The notes under the pieces: model-generated
Database searches by the model: none
Told to the model about the DNA's origin: nothing
What the model saw: the letters and a program-made list of their open reading frames with translations, nothing else
NCBI GenBank assembly: GCA_963751665.1
Contig: CAVVVF010000001.1
Coordinates: forward strand, 868,001 to 932,000
Direction: 5' to 3'
From: AC-69 sp963751665
Lineage (GTDB): Bacteria > Actinomycetota > UBA4738 > HRBIN12
DNA: 64,000 bases
Position numbers and translations under genes: made by a program
Part shown: in pieces, positions 45,543 through 54,873 of the stretch
Position numbering within the stretch: the first letter of the stretch is position 1
Layout: each line of letters starts with the position of its first letter

Positions 45543-48026
45543 TCAGGACGCGGCCCGGGCGGTCACGGCCCGCTCGAGCTCGGCGATCCGCTCGGGGTCC
45601 TCGACTTTCCGGCCGAGGTCGTCCCGGACGTAGAACACGTCCACCACCCGATGTCCGTACGTCGCCACCTTGGCCAGGTGCACGTCGAGGTGCAGCTCGG
45701 CGAGCGTGCGGGTGACGTCGAACAGCAGCCCGATCCGGTCGGGCGCACCGACCTCGACCACCGTGAAGAAGTCCGAGGCGTCGTTGTGTACGCCGACCTC
45801 CACGGGGACCTCGGCGTTCGGCCCGGGATAGTGCTTGCGTTTCTGCTCCACGCGGTACTCGAGCGACAGGCGCCCCTCGATGGCCTTTCGGAGCGTGGTC
45901 CGGAACTCGCGCCAGCGTTCCTCGCCGATCTGGGCCTCGAACGCCCCCTCCACCTCGAACACGTCCACGGCGACCCCGTCCTCGGTGGTGAAGACCTGCG
46001 CGGTGAGGATCGACAGCCCGGCGAGCGAGAGGGCCCCGGCGATCCACGACAGCAAGCCGGGACGGTCCGAGGCCACGACGGTGAGCGCGTACGTGCCCGG
46101 GCGCGCGCCGGGGCCGGACAGCGTGCGGACCTCGAGCGCGCCCACGGGCGGGCGGAGCAGCGGGTAGTGCCGCGCGGCCTGCTCGGCCGGCGTCGCCAGC
46201 AGGTAGCCCCGGGGCATCCGCGCCAGGAACCTGTCGACCTCGGCCGGATCCTCGTTCGCCAGGAGCTCCCGGAGGGCGGCGCCAAGGTCTTCCAGCCGTT
46301 CCGCCGCCCGAGGGCCCATCTCGCCTCGCTCCAGGACCCGCTGGACCTTGGCCACGAGCTCTCGGACGAGCGTGGCCCGCCAGGGCGTCCACGCGAGCGG
46401 GCCGGTCGCCACCGCGTCCGCCACCGTCAGCAGGTAGAGCCCGGCCAGCCGCTCCGGATCGCCGACCCTGGCCGCGACGTCGAGCACCAGGTCGTCGTCC
46501 TCGAGGTCGCGCCGGGTCGCGGTATCCGACAGCAACAGGTGCTCCGCGACGAGGAACAGCGCAAGATCGCGCGTACGCGCCGGCACGCGCATCCGCTCGA
46601 GGGCCGCGGTCGCCTGCTCCACGCCGGCCGGCACGTGGTTGCCCCGGCCCGTCTTCCCGATGTCGTGGAACAGGGCACCGAGCAACAGGGCATCCCGGTC
46701 CTCGACCGCGGCGGCGGCCTCGGCGACCAGTGGGTCGCCCTCGTCGCCACCTTCCAGCAGCCGGGACATGCCGGCCAGGGCGTGGAGCAGGTGCACATCC
46801 ACCGAGTGCCGGTGGTACGGATCGCGCTGCGGCCGGCACCGAACGGGCTCCCACTCCGGCACGAAGCGGGCCAGGAGGCGGATCCGGTCCAGGGTCTCGA
46901 GCGCACGTGCTCCCTCCTCCCCTGCCCGCAGGATCTCCTGGAAGGCCTGGCGAACGTCGTCCGACCACTCGACCTCGTCCGCGATCTCCATCTCCTCGAT
47001 CCGGTCCAGGGCCTGCGCGCCCATCACGCCCCGCTCCGCAGCCACCCGAGCGAAGGCGCGCAACACGCCCGCGGGGGTCTCCTCGAGCTCCAGCTGATCG
47101 GACTCGCCCCTCAAGTACCGGTCGAACACCGATCGGGAGACGTGCTCGACCTGGCGTGCGTGCTCGAACACGGCGCGCATCAGCCCGTCCACCGCGGGGA
47201 GGACGGGCTCGTCCTCGAACCCCATGGCCCGGGCGATCGCGGGCTGATGGTCGAGGAACAGCCGGTCGGTTCGGCGGCCCGTCTCGAGGTGCAGCGCACT
47301 TCGGACCCGGACCAAGAACTCCTCGGCCCCCTCCAGGGCCTCGCGTTCGGCACGCCGGAGGAGGCCGGCCTCCTCGAGCGACCGGACCCCGCCCCGGCCG
47401 GTGAGGACCACGGCCAGCCATCCGAGCGAGTGCAGGTCGCGGAGCCCGCCGCTCCCCTCCTTGAGATCGGGCTCGAGCAGTGAGGAGACCGAACCGAACC
47501 GCTCTCGCCGGTGCGAGGCGCTCACCAGCAGCCGTTCGGCGAATCCGCGAGGATCCTTCCCGGTCGACGCCCGAAGGCGATCGCTCGCGTCGCCCCAAGC
47601 CGCAACGTCGCCGGCCAGCGGGCGAGCATCGAGCATCGCCGTGGTCGCGTCGAGGCGTTCGGCGGCCAGGGCCAGGCACTCGTCGGCCGTCCGCACGCCG
47701 TGGCCGACCGTCAGGCCGGCGTCCCACAGCGGGTACAGCAACCGCTCGGCGAGGCCCTCCATCTCCTCCGGACGATCGCCCCCGTGCAGGATGAGCAGGT
47801 CCACGTCCGAGAACGGCGCCAGCTCCCCGCGGCCGTATCCCCCCAGCGCGACGAGAGCGACGTGCGCGGGCACCTGGCTCTCCCCGAACAGCTCGACGAC
47901 GCACGCATCGACCAGCTCGGATCGGCGCGATGCGGACCACCGCCCGTGGTGGCCGGTCGAGTAGGCAGCGTCCAGCGCCCGCAGCTCGTCCCGCAGCCGC
48001 GCGGCCGGGGCCGAGCGGTCGGCCAT
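45543..48026 (-). CDS. glnD: [Protein-PII] uridylyltransferase/uridylyl-removing enzyme
   Basis: Nitrogen sensor of 827 residues that modifies and demodifies PII in response to glutamine. Domain order: nucleotidyltransferase with GGYGRGELAPFSDVDLL (residues about 62-78), a helical GlnE-like linker, an HD hydrolase domain with LGALFHDIGKTGRGNH, and two ACT domains (TLTVVASDRPGLLSWIAGAL-like at TYALTVVASDRPGLLSWIAG, and FTVVEVGAPDRIGLLFDVTR). Intact. It lies 1 bp downstream of its partner gene glnB, a direct functional pair. Confidence 0.95.
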   Translation of the reverse strand: MADRSAPAARLRDELRALDAAYSTGHHGRWSASRRSELVDACVVELFGESQVPAHVALVALGGYGRGELAPFSDVDLLILHGGDRPEEMEGLAERLLYPLWDAGLTVGHGVRTADECLALAAERLDATTAMLDARPLAGDVAAWGDASDRLRASTGKDPRGFAERLLVSASHRRERFGSVSSLLEPDLKEGSGGLRDLHSLGWLAVVLTGRGGVRSLEEAGLLRRAEREALEGAEEFLVRVRSALHLETGRRTDRLFLDHQPAIARAMGFEDEPVLPAVDGLMRAVFEHARQVEHVSRSVFDRYLRGESDQLELEETPAGVLRAFARVAAERGVMGAQALDRIEEMEIADEVEWSDDVRQAFQEILRAGEEGARALETLDRIRLLARFVPEWEPVRCRPQRDPYHRHSVDVHLLHALAGMSRLLEGGDEGDPLVAEAAAAVEDRDALLLGALFHDIGKTGRGNHVPAGVEQATAALERMRVPARTRDLALFLVAEHLLLSDTATRRDLEDDDLVLDVAARVGDPERLAGLYLLTVADAVATGPLAWTPWRATLVRELVAKVQRVLERGEMGPRAAERLEDLGAALRELLANEDPAEVDRFLARMPRGYLLATPAEQAARHYPLLRPPVGALEVRTLSGPGARPGTYALTVVASDRPGLLSWIAGALSLAGLSILTAQVFTTEDGVAVDVFEVEGAFEAQIGEERWREFRTTLRKAIEGRLSLEYRVEQKRKHYPGPNAEVPVEVGVHNDASDFFTVVEVGAPDRIGLLFDVTRTLAELHLDVHLAKVATYGHRVVDVFYVRDDLGRKVEDPERIAELERAVTARAAS

Positions 48027-48027
48027 C

Positions 48028-48366
48028 TCAGAGCGCGTCGGGCCCCATCTCCCCGGTCCGGATCCGGATGACCTGCTCGGCGGGGACCACCCAGATCTTG
48101 CCGTCGCCGATCTTGCCGGTCCGGGCGGCCTTCAGGAGGGCATCCACGATCCCCTGGACCTGGTCGTCGTCGCACAGGACCTCGACCTTCACCTTGGGGA
48201 CGAAGTCCACCTGGTACTCGGCGCCGCGGTAGACCTCGGTATGCCCGCGCTGCCGGCCGAACCCCTCGACGTCGGTAGTGGTCAGGCCGTTCACGCCGAT
48301 CTCGCGCAAGGCCTCCTTCACCTCGTCGAGCTTGAACGGCTTCACGATGCCCACGACCAGCTTCAC
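48028..48366 (-). CDS. glnB: Nitrogen regulatory protein P-II
   Basis: Trimeric signalling protein of 112 residues. It starts VKLVVGIVKPFKLDEVKEAL (GTG, with GGAGG upstream). The T-loop reads HTEVYRGAEYQVDFVPK, with the tyrosine that is uridylylated by GlnD. VCTGKIGDGKIW-type motif is ARTGKIGDGKIWV, followed by the C-terminal IRIRTGEMG. No ammonium transporter gene adjoins, so GlnB rather than GlnK role is likely but not proven. Confidence 0.95.
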   Translation of the reverse strand: MKLVVGIVKPFKLDEVKEALREIGVNGLTTTDVEGFGRQRGHTEVYRGAEYQVDFVPKVKVEVLCDDDQVQGIVDALLKAARTGKIGDGKIWVVPAEQVIRIRTGEMGPDAL

Positions 48367-48398
48367 GACGGTCCCTCCTCCGGCCGACGCCGTCGAGC

Positions 48399-49328
48399 TT
48401 ATCCCCCCAGCGGCTTCTCGTAGGCCAGCCACTGCCGGCGGACCGTCATCCCGGCCCGCTCGTACAGCCGGGTGGCGCCGGTCTCGTTCCCGGCGTCCAC
48501 GTTCAGCCGGACCTCGGCCACACCGCGACGGGACAGGTCGGCGAAGGCCGACGAGAGCAGGGCCGTCCCGATCCCGCGGCCCCGCCAGGCCGGACGGACG
48601 GCGAGCTCCATGACCCATGCCGCGTCCGAGGTCGTCATCGAAACGACGCCGCCCACGATCTCCTCTCGCTCCACGGCGAGGATCGCCATCCCCGGATCGA
48701 ACCCCGAGCGGTCCATGAACAGGCGCCACTCGTCGAACGGCGGCGTGGGCTGTCCCCAGTGCTCTGCGAACGACTCCTCCATCACCTCGTGAACGGCCCG
48801 CTCCTCTCCCGCTCGCATGGGCCGAAGGACGATGCCATCGAGCGGCGGCGGGTCACGCTCGTCGCCGAGCGTCCGCTCCATGTGCCAGAACACGCGGACC
48901 CGCCGGTACCCGTGATCCTCCAGCAGCGACTGGGCCGATCGATCGGTGATCGTCGCGAAGTTCCGGACCCTGGCCGGCGTGAGGCCCGGCTGGGTCCGAG
49001 CTCGTCCTTCGGTGACCCGGACCAGGAAGCCGCCGATCCCGCGCCCGTGATGATCTGGATGGACCCGGCCGAAGGCCTCCCTGGCCGCCTGGGTGGGCAT
49101 GGCCTGCACGTACGCGAACCCGACGACCCCGCCGCCCTCTTCCGTGACCAGCCAGCTGTCGGCGGCCGGGTCGAACCCGGGCGCCACCCAATCGGCCTCG
49201 AGGTGCTCGCGCCCCGGATCCGGGCGCCCGAAGTCCCACACGTCGTACGCCTCGAACAGCTCGACGATGGCGTCAAGATCGTCGGCGGTGGCGGGGCGGA
49301 CCACGTAGCCGACAGGAAGCTCCGGCAC
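48399..49328 (-). CDS. Tandem GNAT acetyltransferase (mycothiol-synthase-like)
   Basis: Protein of 309 residues with two GNAT domains. The first has VHPDHHGRGIGGFLVRVTE, the second LAVRPAWRGRGIGTALLSSA and YERAGMTVRRQW, both acetyl-CoA loops intact. Two-domain architecture resembles MshD, the last enzyme of mycothiol synthesis, but many such proteins have other roles. The start is GTG, with 1 bp between its start and the Ku stop. Confidence 0.82.
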   Translation of the reverse strand: MPELPVGYVVRPATADDLDAIVELFEAYDVWDFGRPDPGREHLEADWVAPGFDPAADSWLVTEEGGGVVGFAYVQAMPTQAAREAFGRVHPDHHGRGIGGFLVRVTEGRARTQPGLTPARVRNFATITDRSAQSLLEDHGYRRVRVFWHMERTLGDERDPPPLDGIVLRPMRAGEERAVHEVMEESFAEHWGQPTPPFDEWRLFMDRSGFDPGMAILAVEREEIVGGVVSMTTSDAAWVMELAVRPAWRGRGIGTALLSSAFADLSRRGVAEVRLNVDAGNETGATRLYERAGMTVRRQWLAYEKPLGG

Positions 49329-49329
49329 C

Positions 49330-50197
49330 TCAGCCGGTTGCGGCCTTCTTCCGCGGAGCCGCGGGTTTCTTCGCCGCGGTCTTCTTGGCGGCCGACTTCG
49401 CCTTGGGCCTGGCGCCGGGGCGTCTTCTTCTTGGCCGCCTCGACGGAGGCCTTCAGGGCGTCCATGAGGTCCACCACCCTGGCGGGCGCCGCCTCTGGCA
49501 TGACCTCGATCTCCTCGCCGGCGATCTTCTTCTCCACGATCTCCAGGAGGGCCTCACGGTACTCGTCCCGGTACGCCGTGGGGTTCCACGGCTCGGTCAG
49601 GTTATCGATGAGGGCCTTGGCCATCTCGATCTCCTGGGGCCGGACCTGGGCGTCGGTGTGGACCGTCTCGAACTCGGCGGCCCGGATCTCGTCCGGCCAG
49701 TACATGGTCTCCAGGACGAACACGTCGCCGTCGAACCGCAGCGCCGCCAGATGCTCCTTGTCGCGGAAGGAGACCTTGGCGATCCCGACCTTGTTCTCCT
49801 CGGACAGGGCCTTGCGGAGCAGCGCGTAGGCCTTGGCGCCCGTCTCGTCGGGGATCAGGTAGTAGGACTTCTTGTACAGGATGGGGTCGATCTCCTCGAG
49901 CTCGACGAACTGCTGGATGTCGATGGACCGGCTGGACTCGAGGGGCACCTTGTCCAGGTCCTCGTCGGTGAGCACGACGTAGTGGCCCTTCTCGTACTCG
50001 AAGCCCTTGACGATGTGCTCGAAGGAGACCTCCTGGCCGTCGATCTCGCACACCCGCTTGTAGCGGATCCGGCCGGTGTCCTCGTCGTGGAGCTGGTTGA
50101 ACTTGAGCGACTTCTCCTCGGTCGCGGGGAACACGGCGACCGGGATGGTCACCAGGCCGAAGGAGATGGCCCCTTTCCACATGGCTCTGGGTGGCAT
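49330..50197 (-). CDS. ku: Non-homologous end-joining protein Ku (one frameshift near the end)
   Basis: Bacterial Ku homodimer subunit that binds DNA double-strand ends and recruits LigD. The core reads MWKGAISFGLVTIPVAVFPA, HDEDTGRIRYKRVCEIDGQE, VLTDEDLDKVPLESSRSIDI and TEPWNPTAYRDEYREALLE. A single extra base near 49410 would add an unrelated tail; without it the protein ends in a lysine/alanine-rich tail AKSAAKKTAAKKPAA, as in many Ku proteins. ATG 50197. It is divergent from ligD across 77 bp; TAGAAT at 50236-50241 on the minus strand may be its -10. Confidence 0.93.
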
Positions 50198-50274
50198 GGC
50201 ATACCTCCAGGGAGGGTCGTATCCAAGGACCAGTGATTCTAGCGGTCCGACCCTGTCGGTTCTACCATCGGGGG

Positions 50275-52827
50275 ATGACGCCGGCGAAGAAGCGTGCCTC
50301 GGGACCCCCGTTCACGGTCAAGTTCCCGCAACCCCTGCCCGCGGAGCGGCAGGGAGAGGCCTGGTGGATGCAGGCCGACGGCCGGGAGCTCCGGCTGTCC
50401 AACCTGGACAAGGTGTTCTGGCCGGACGAGGGATACACCAAGGGCGACGTCATCGCCTACTACTTCAACGTCTCGGGCCTGATCCTGCCGCACCTTCTGG
50501 AGCGGCCACTGACGATGAAGCGGATGCCGGACGGGATCGCCGGGCCGTTCTTCTACGAGAAGAGCGCCCCCTCGCACACGCCGGATTGGCTCCCTCGCTG
50601 CCCCGTGCAGAGCGAGGAGGCGAAGACCGGGATCATCGACTACCTGATGGTCGAGGACACCGCGGGCGTCCTGTTCATCGCCAACCTCGGGTGCATCGAG
50701 TTCCACCCGCTCCACTCCCGGTGCCGGTCGGTCGATTCGCCCGACTACCTGTTCTTCGACCTGGACCCGTTCCCCCCGATCACGTTCGACGACGTCCTGG
50801 CCGTGGCCATGCACGTGAAGGCGGCCCTGGACGCGCTCGGCCTGGTCGGCTACCCGAAGACGAGCGGCGCGACGGGGATGCAGATCTACGTGCCCGTCGA
50901 GCCCGGCTACTCCTACGAGCAGGTCCGCGAGTTCGTGGGCGCGGTCGGGCGGATGATCCAGAAGGCGGACCAGGACCGGGTGACCATGGCCTGGCAGATC
51001 TCGAATCGCTCCGGGAAGGTGTTCATCGACCACAACATGAACCGGGCCGGGGCGAACATCTCGGCCGCGTACTCGCTCCGGCCCGAGCCCGGCGCCACCG
51101 TCTCGACGCCGCTCACGTGGAAGGAGGTCGAGAAGGGGGTCACGCCGCAGGACTTCACCATCGAGACGGTGTGGAAGCGGTTCAAGAAGGTCGGAGACCT
51201 GTTCGAGGGGGTCCGGACCAAGCCGCAGGACCTGGGGCCCGCGTTGGAGGCCATGGGCCTCCCTCCCGAGAAGACCCTGGGCTCGAAGGCCAAGACGACG
51301 AAGGCCACGAAGACGTCGAAGACGGCCAACGCCCGGACCAGCGAGCAGGTCATCGCGGACTCGAAGGACCCGAAGCTCGCCGAGTACCTGCGCAAGCGAG
51401 ACTTCGAGGGGACGCCCGAGCCGGCCCCGGGAAGCGCCAGCGGCACTGGCAACTCCTTCGTGATCCACAAGCACCGGGCGACCCGGCTGCACTACGACCT
51501 CCGCCTGGAGAAGGACGGCGCGCTTCCGTCGTGGGCCGTGCCGCGCGGGCTCCCCATCGCGTTCGGCGACAAGCGACTGGCCGTTCGGACCGAGGACCAC
51601 CCCCTCGAGTACGGCTCGTTCGAGGGCACGATCCCGGAGGGGCACTACGGGGCCGGCGAGGTCCGCATCTTCGACAACGGCACGTACGAGCTCATCGAGT
51701 GGACGGACAAGAAGGTGAGCTTCCGCCTCCACGGCCGCCGGTACCGCGGCCTCGAGTACCACCTGGTGAAGACCCGAACCGACTGGCTGGTCTTCCTGGC
51801 CAGCCACCAGGACGCGCCGCTCATCGACCAGCCGCCCTCGCTCCAGCCGATGCTGGCCGAGGGCGGTCACCAGCCGTTCGACGATCCGAAGTGGCGGTTC
51901 GAGCCCAAGCTGGACGGGATCAGGTCGCTCGCCTACCTCACGACGGACCTGACCCGGCTGATCACGCGACGGGGTCGCGACGTGACCACGCAGTACCCGG
52001 AGCTCCACATGATCCACGAGCTGGTGGACGAGGTGAACGCCGTGATGGATGGCGAGATCGTGGCCTTCGACGAGGACGGGAAGAACTCCTTCGAGGCCCT
52101 CCAACAGCGGATGAACCTGGCGAACGAGCGGGAGATCAAGCGGATCTCCAAGCAGATCCCCGTTGCGCTGGTGGCGTTCGACCTCCTGTGGCTGGACGGC
52201 CGGAACCTCACGGAGCAGCCCCTCGAGGAGCGCCGGGAGCTGCTCCAGGCGGTCGTCGAGGAGGATCAGCGGCTCCAGCTCGTCACCTACGTCGAGGGCG
52301 AGGGAAAGGAGCTGGTCGAGGCGGCACGGTCGCACGGCCTGGAGGGCGTCGTGGCCAAGCGCCACGGCTCGAAGTACCTGCCCGGCCGGCGCTCGCCCGA
52401 CTGGAGGAAGATCAAGCTCACGAACACCCAGGACTGCGTGATCCTGGGATGGACGCCGGGCCAGGGGGGGCGCGCGGGCACGTTCGGGGCGCTGCTGGTC
52501 GGGGCCTACGACGACGGGAAGCTCCGGTGGATCGGCCAGGTCGGCACGGGCTTCACCGACAAGATGCTAGCCCGGGTGATGGAGCTGCTCAAGCCGCTCG
52601 TGACGAAGGAGCCGCCTACCGACGACCCAGAGCTCAAGGCGATCAAGGGCGCGACGTTCGTCCGGCCGGAGATCGTGTGCGAGGTCGAGTACCTGGAGAT
52701 CACGAAGAGCACGAAGAAGATGCGGGCACCCTCGTTCAAGGGGCTGCGGACGGACAAGGCTCCCGAGGACTGCATCCTCGAGCCGCCTGCGGTCAGCCGA
52801 GCGTCAGGAAAGCGTTCAGCAGGATGA
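50275..52827 (+). CDS. ligD: Multifunctional non-homologous end-joining DNA ligase LigD
   Basis: Intact 850-residue repair enzyme with domain order polymerase, phosphoesterase, ligase, as in mycobacteria. The Pol domain (residues about 35-330) has LFFDLDPFPPITFDD, the catalytic Asp pair, and LSNLDKVFWPDEGYTKGDV. A lysine/threonine linker leads to the 3'-phosphoesterase FVIHKHRATRLHYDLRLE and HYGAGEVRIFD. The ligase domain has FEPKLDGIRSLAY with the lysine that is adenylated, MDGEIVAFDEDG, EGVVAKRHGSKY and WRKIKL. Divergent from ku, its functional partner. Confidence 0.96.
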   Translation: MTPAKKRASGPPFTVKFPQPLPAERQGEAWWMQADGRELRLSNLDKVFWPDEGYTKGDVIAYYFNVSGLILPHLLERPLTMKRMPDGIAGPFFYEKSAPSHTPDWLPRCPVQSEEAKTGIIDYLMVEDTAGVLFIANLGCIEFHPLHSRCRSVDSPDYLFFDLDPFPPITFDDVLAVAMHVKAALDALGLVGYPKTSGATGMQIYVPVEPGYSYEQVREFVGAVGRMIQKADQDRVTMAWQISNRSGKVFIDHNMNRAGANISAAYSLRPEPGATVSTPLTWKEVEKGVTPQDFTIETVWKRFKKVGDLFEGVRTKPQDLGPALEAMGLPPEKTLGSKAKTTKATKTSKTANARTSEQVIADSKDPKLAEYLRKRDFEGTPEPAPGSASGTGNSFVIHKHRATRLHYDLRLEKDGALPSWAVPRGLPIAFGDKRLAVRTEDHPLEYGSFEGTIPEGHYGAGEVRIFDNGTYELIEWTDKKVSFRLHGRRYRGLEYHLVKTRTDWLVFLASHQDAPLIDQPPSLQPMLAEGGHQPFDDPKWRFEPKLDGIRSLAYLTTDLTRLITRRGRDVTTQYPELHMIHELVDEVNAVMDGEIVAFDEDGKNSFEALQQRMNLANEREIKRISKQIPVALVAFDLLWLDGRNLTEQPLEERRELLQAVVEEDQRLQLVTYVEGEGKELVEAARSHGLEGVVAKRHGSKYLPGRRSPDWRKIKLTNTQDCVILGWTPGQGGRAGTFGALLVGAYDDGKLRWIGQVGTGFTDKMLARVMELLKPLVTKEPPTDDPELKAIKGATFVRPEIVCEVEYLEITKSTKKMRAPSFKGLRTDKAPEDCILEPPAVSRASGKRSAG

Positions 52828-53152
52828 CGGCCACGATCGCCGCGGACGCGAGGAGCACGCCACCAGCGATCGCGCCGGTCCAGGCCATCCAGGCCCGCCG
52901 CGGCCGGATCCGGCCGGCGAGGCCTGCGAGCAGCGCGAGCAGGCCGAAGCCGGGAACCGAGCCGTACAGGGCAGAGGCCACCTCGTCTGGGAGCGAGTCG
53001 AGCAACGGCGCGCCAGCGGAGCCAGCGACGATCACCCCGACGGCCACAAGCCCGAGCAAGGCGAACGCGAACGACGCGATGGCCCACGGGTTGCCCTCGG
53101 CTTCCTCGGACTCCGCCCACCGATCGCTCCGCCGCGGCGCCTCGGTCCCCAT
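52793..53152 (-). CDS. DUF4190-like small membrane protein
   Basis: A 119-residue protein with a charged N-terminus and three hydrophobic segments (ASFAFALLGLVAVGVIVAG, GFGLLALLAGLAGRI, GAIAGGVLLASAAIVAVILL). The pattern AIASFAFALLGL resembles the DUF4190 start. The function is unknown. It overlaps the 3' end of ligD by 35 bp (convergent). Confidence 0.65.
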   Translation of the reverse strand: MGTEAPRRSDRWAESEEAEGNPWAIASFAFALLGLVAVGVIVAGSAGAPLLDSLPDEVASALYGSVPGFGLLALLAGLAGRIRPRRAWMAWTGAIAGGVLLASAAIVAVILLNAFLTLG

Positions 53153-53194
53153 CAGGCCAGCTTCCTCGCGCCGCCGGTCCGGCGGCTCACGCCA

Positions 53195-53713
53195 TCAGAA
53201 CGGTTCGTAGCCGGCCCGGACGAGGAGCGAGCGGACCTCTCGCTCGTCGATCCCCCGAGCCAGGAGCTCCTTGTACAGCCGGAGCGCCGCGAGGGACCGG
53301 CCGCACCTCGGGCAGAACTGGAATTCCTGCTCGCACGGCGTCTCGCACCACGGACAACGCGTGATCTGGATCACCCGGTCGGGTTGCAAGCCGGTGTCGG
53401 TGAGGGCGTCGATGTAGCCCTTGCCGTAGTCCCACTGGATGTACTCGTCCTCGTGGACCTCGAAGGCCGGCTCGTGCATCCGGGGCTCGCCGGTCTTCAG
53501 CATGTGCTCGAGGTTCTCGCGAAGCAGGTCCCATTCGTAGAAGTGGTTCTCCCCGCAGTCCGGGCAGGCGATGACCACGCCCTTCACTCCCTGCGGGCCG
53601 AAGACCTCCCGCATCCCGTGGAGGTCGTCGAGGTCCGCCCGGACGTTGTTCGCCTCGTCGGGAGCTAGGCTCGCCGGGGCCTCGTCCTCCGGGTCGACCG
53701 GGTCTTCCATCAT
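53195..53713 (-). CDS. DUF5319 family protein with C-terminal zinc ribbon
   Basis: A 172-residue protein. Residues 24-105 match the actinobacterial DUF5319 pattern: DLDDLHGMREVFGPQGVKGV, VIACPDCGENHFYEWDLLRE, and MHEPAFEV with YIQWDYGKGYIDAL. A second cysteine set CPWCETPCEQEFQFCPRCGRS makes an added zinc ribbon, then a helical tail with ARGIDEREVRSLL resembling a short-oligomerisation segment. The start ATG at 53713 overlaps the PIG-L stop (ATGA). Function unknown. Confidence 0.78.
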   Translation of the reverse strand: MMEDPVDPEDEAPASLAPDEANNVRADLDDLHGMREVFGPQGVKGVVIACPDCGENHFYEWDLLRENLEHMLKTGEPRMHEPAFEVHEDEYIQWDYGKGYIDALTDTGLQPDRVIQITRCPWCETPCEQEFQFCPRCGRSLAALRLYKELLARGIDEREVRSLLVRAGYEPF

Positions 53714-54424
53714 CCTTCCTCTTCTTCTTCCTCTTCCTTCAAGGAGAACGCCAGGAATCCCTCGGCGTACTCCATCCCGCCCTTCTCGCCGAGCTCCTTG
53801 GCCCGGTCCCGGACCCACTGCAGGTCGTCCTCGACGCCTTGCGAGCGGTGCTTCGTCAGGGCCTCCATCTTCAGATCGATCGTCTTGGTGATGTCCACGT
53901 ACGTATCGGGTTCCTCGGCGGACAACCAAAGGTTCGGGACCTCGTAGGGCTCGAACCCCGCCTCCAGGAGCTCGGGGAACTGGGGCCGGGAGGGGGCGTC
54001 GGGCATGACGGCGCACAGCGCGAGCTCCCCCGCGGCCCGGTGGTCGGCGTGGTTGATGTACTGCCGGCCGAACCACAGCCTCGAGGGGTCGGGGGCCACG
54101 AGCACCTCGGGCCGGATCCGGCGTACCTCGCGGGCCACGGCCTTCCGGGTCTCCAGGTTGACCTCGAGCATCCCGTCGGGGAAGTCCAGGAAGGTCACCG
54201 TACGGACGCCGAGGACCCGCGCGGCCTCTTCCTGTTCGGGCTTGCGGATCCTGCGAGATCTCCTCCCTGGCCATGCCGGGCTCGTTCGAGCCGGCCGAGC
54301 CATCGGTGAGGACCACGTAGTGGACCTCGGTCCCGTTCCTGGTCCAGTCGGCCACCGTCCCGCCGCACATGTACTCGGCGTCGTCGGGATGGGCGAACAG
54401 GACGAGCGCGCTGGCGAACCCCAT
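53710..54424 (-). CDS. PIG-L family deacetylase (one frameshift)
   Basis: Zinc N-deacetylase, second of its kind in the window. It starts MGFASALVLFAHPDDAEYMC with the metal motif HPDD, then VVLTDGSAGSNEPGMAREEI. After a shift near 54255 it continues RIRKPEQEEAARVLGVRTVT and INHADHRAAGELALCAV, which supplies the distal metal His. A glutamate-rich tail ends it. The substrate is unknown; a bacillithiol/mycothiol role cannot be assumed. Confidence 0.85.
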
Positions 54425-54871
54425 GCGGATGAGCCTACTGGACCCCGTCGCCAACAGGCAGACTGGCGGGGTGGGCAACGGGACGGCGAGAACGGCGAGA
54501 ACGGCGAGAACGGCGGGGCGCGGTCGGACCGGGGCGAGGGGCTGAGGGACGAGTACCCGCGAACGTCGGGGCTCGCCGGGTCGGCCGCGACCGGAGCCCT
54601 GTGGGGGTTCCTCGGCTACACCGTGTTGTGGCAGGGCGTCCCGTTCGGGGTGAACAGGCGGTTCGTCGAGTCGGTCATCGGCACGCTCGTGTTGCTCCCG
54701 GTCCGAACGGTCCTGTGGGGCGTGCACCTCGGCGAGCGGATGGCGGGCCGGCCGTTCGACTTCGCCGACGACAACTGGTGGATCGGGGTAGCCGCCGCCG
54801 TGGTCGGCGGGGCCATCGGCGCCCTCGCGTTCGTCGCTATCCAGAGGGTGGCGCGGGCGCTCCGACGCTGA
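54389..54871 (+). CDS. Small membrane protein, start uncertain
   Basis: The frame encodes two transmembrane helices (GALWGFLGYTVLWQGVPFG and GVAAAVVGGAIGALAFVAIQ) with ESVIGTLVLLPVRTVLWGVH between. Upstream the frame is hydrophilic and contains a 9-bp repeat giving GENGENGENGG. ATG 54389 lies inside the divergent deacetylase gene, so a later non-ATG start (for example CTG near 54541) is as likely. No family is recognised. Confidence 0.5.
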   Translation: MGEQDERAGEPHADEPTGPRRQQADWRGGQRDGENGENGENGGARSDRGEGLRDEYPRTSGLAGSAATGALWGFLGYTVLWQGVPFGVNRRFVESVIGTLVLLPVRTVLWGVHLGERMAGRPFDFADDNWWIGVAAAVVGGAIGALAFVAIQRVARALRR

Positions 54872-54873
54872 GG

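Noticed and set aside
45457..47940. An 827-codon minus-strand frame overlapping glnD
   Set aside because: It lies in another frame of the same strand; only the other frame has the nucleotidyltransferase, HD and ACT motifs. The long open frame reflects GC-rich codon structure.
50239..52365. A 708-codon minus-strand frame opposite ligD
   Set aside because: It is antisense to an intact ligD with all catalytic motifs, and its product has no recognisable domain.
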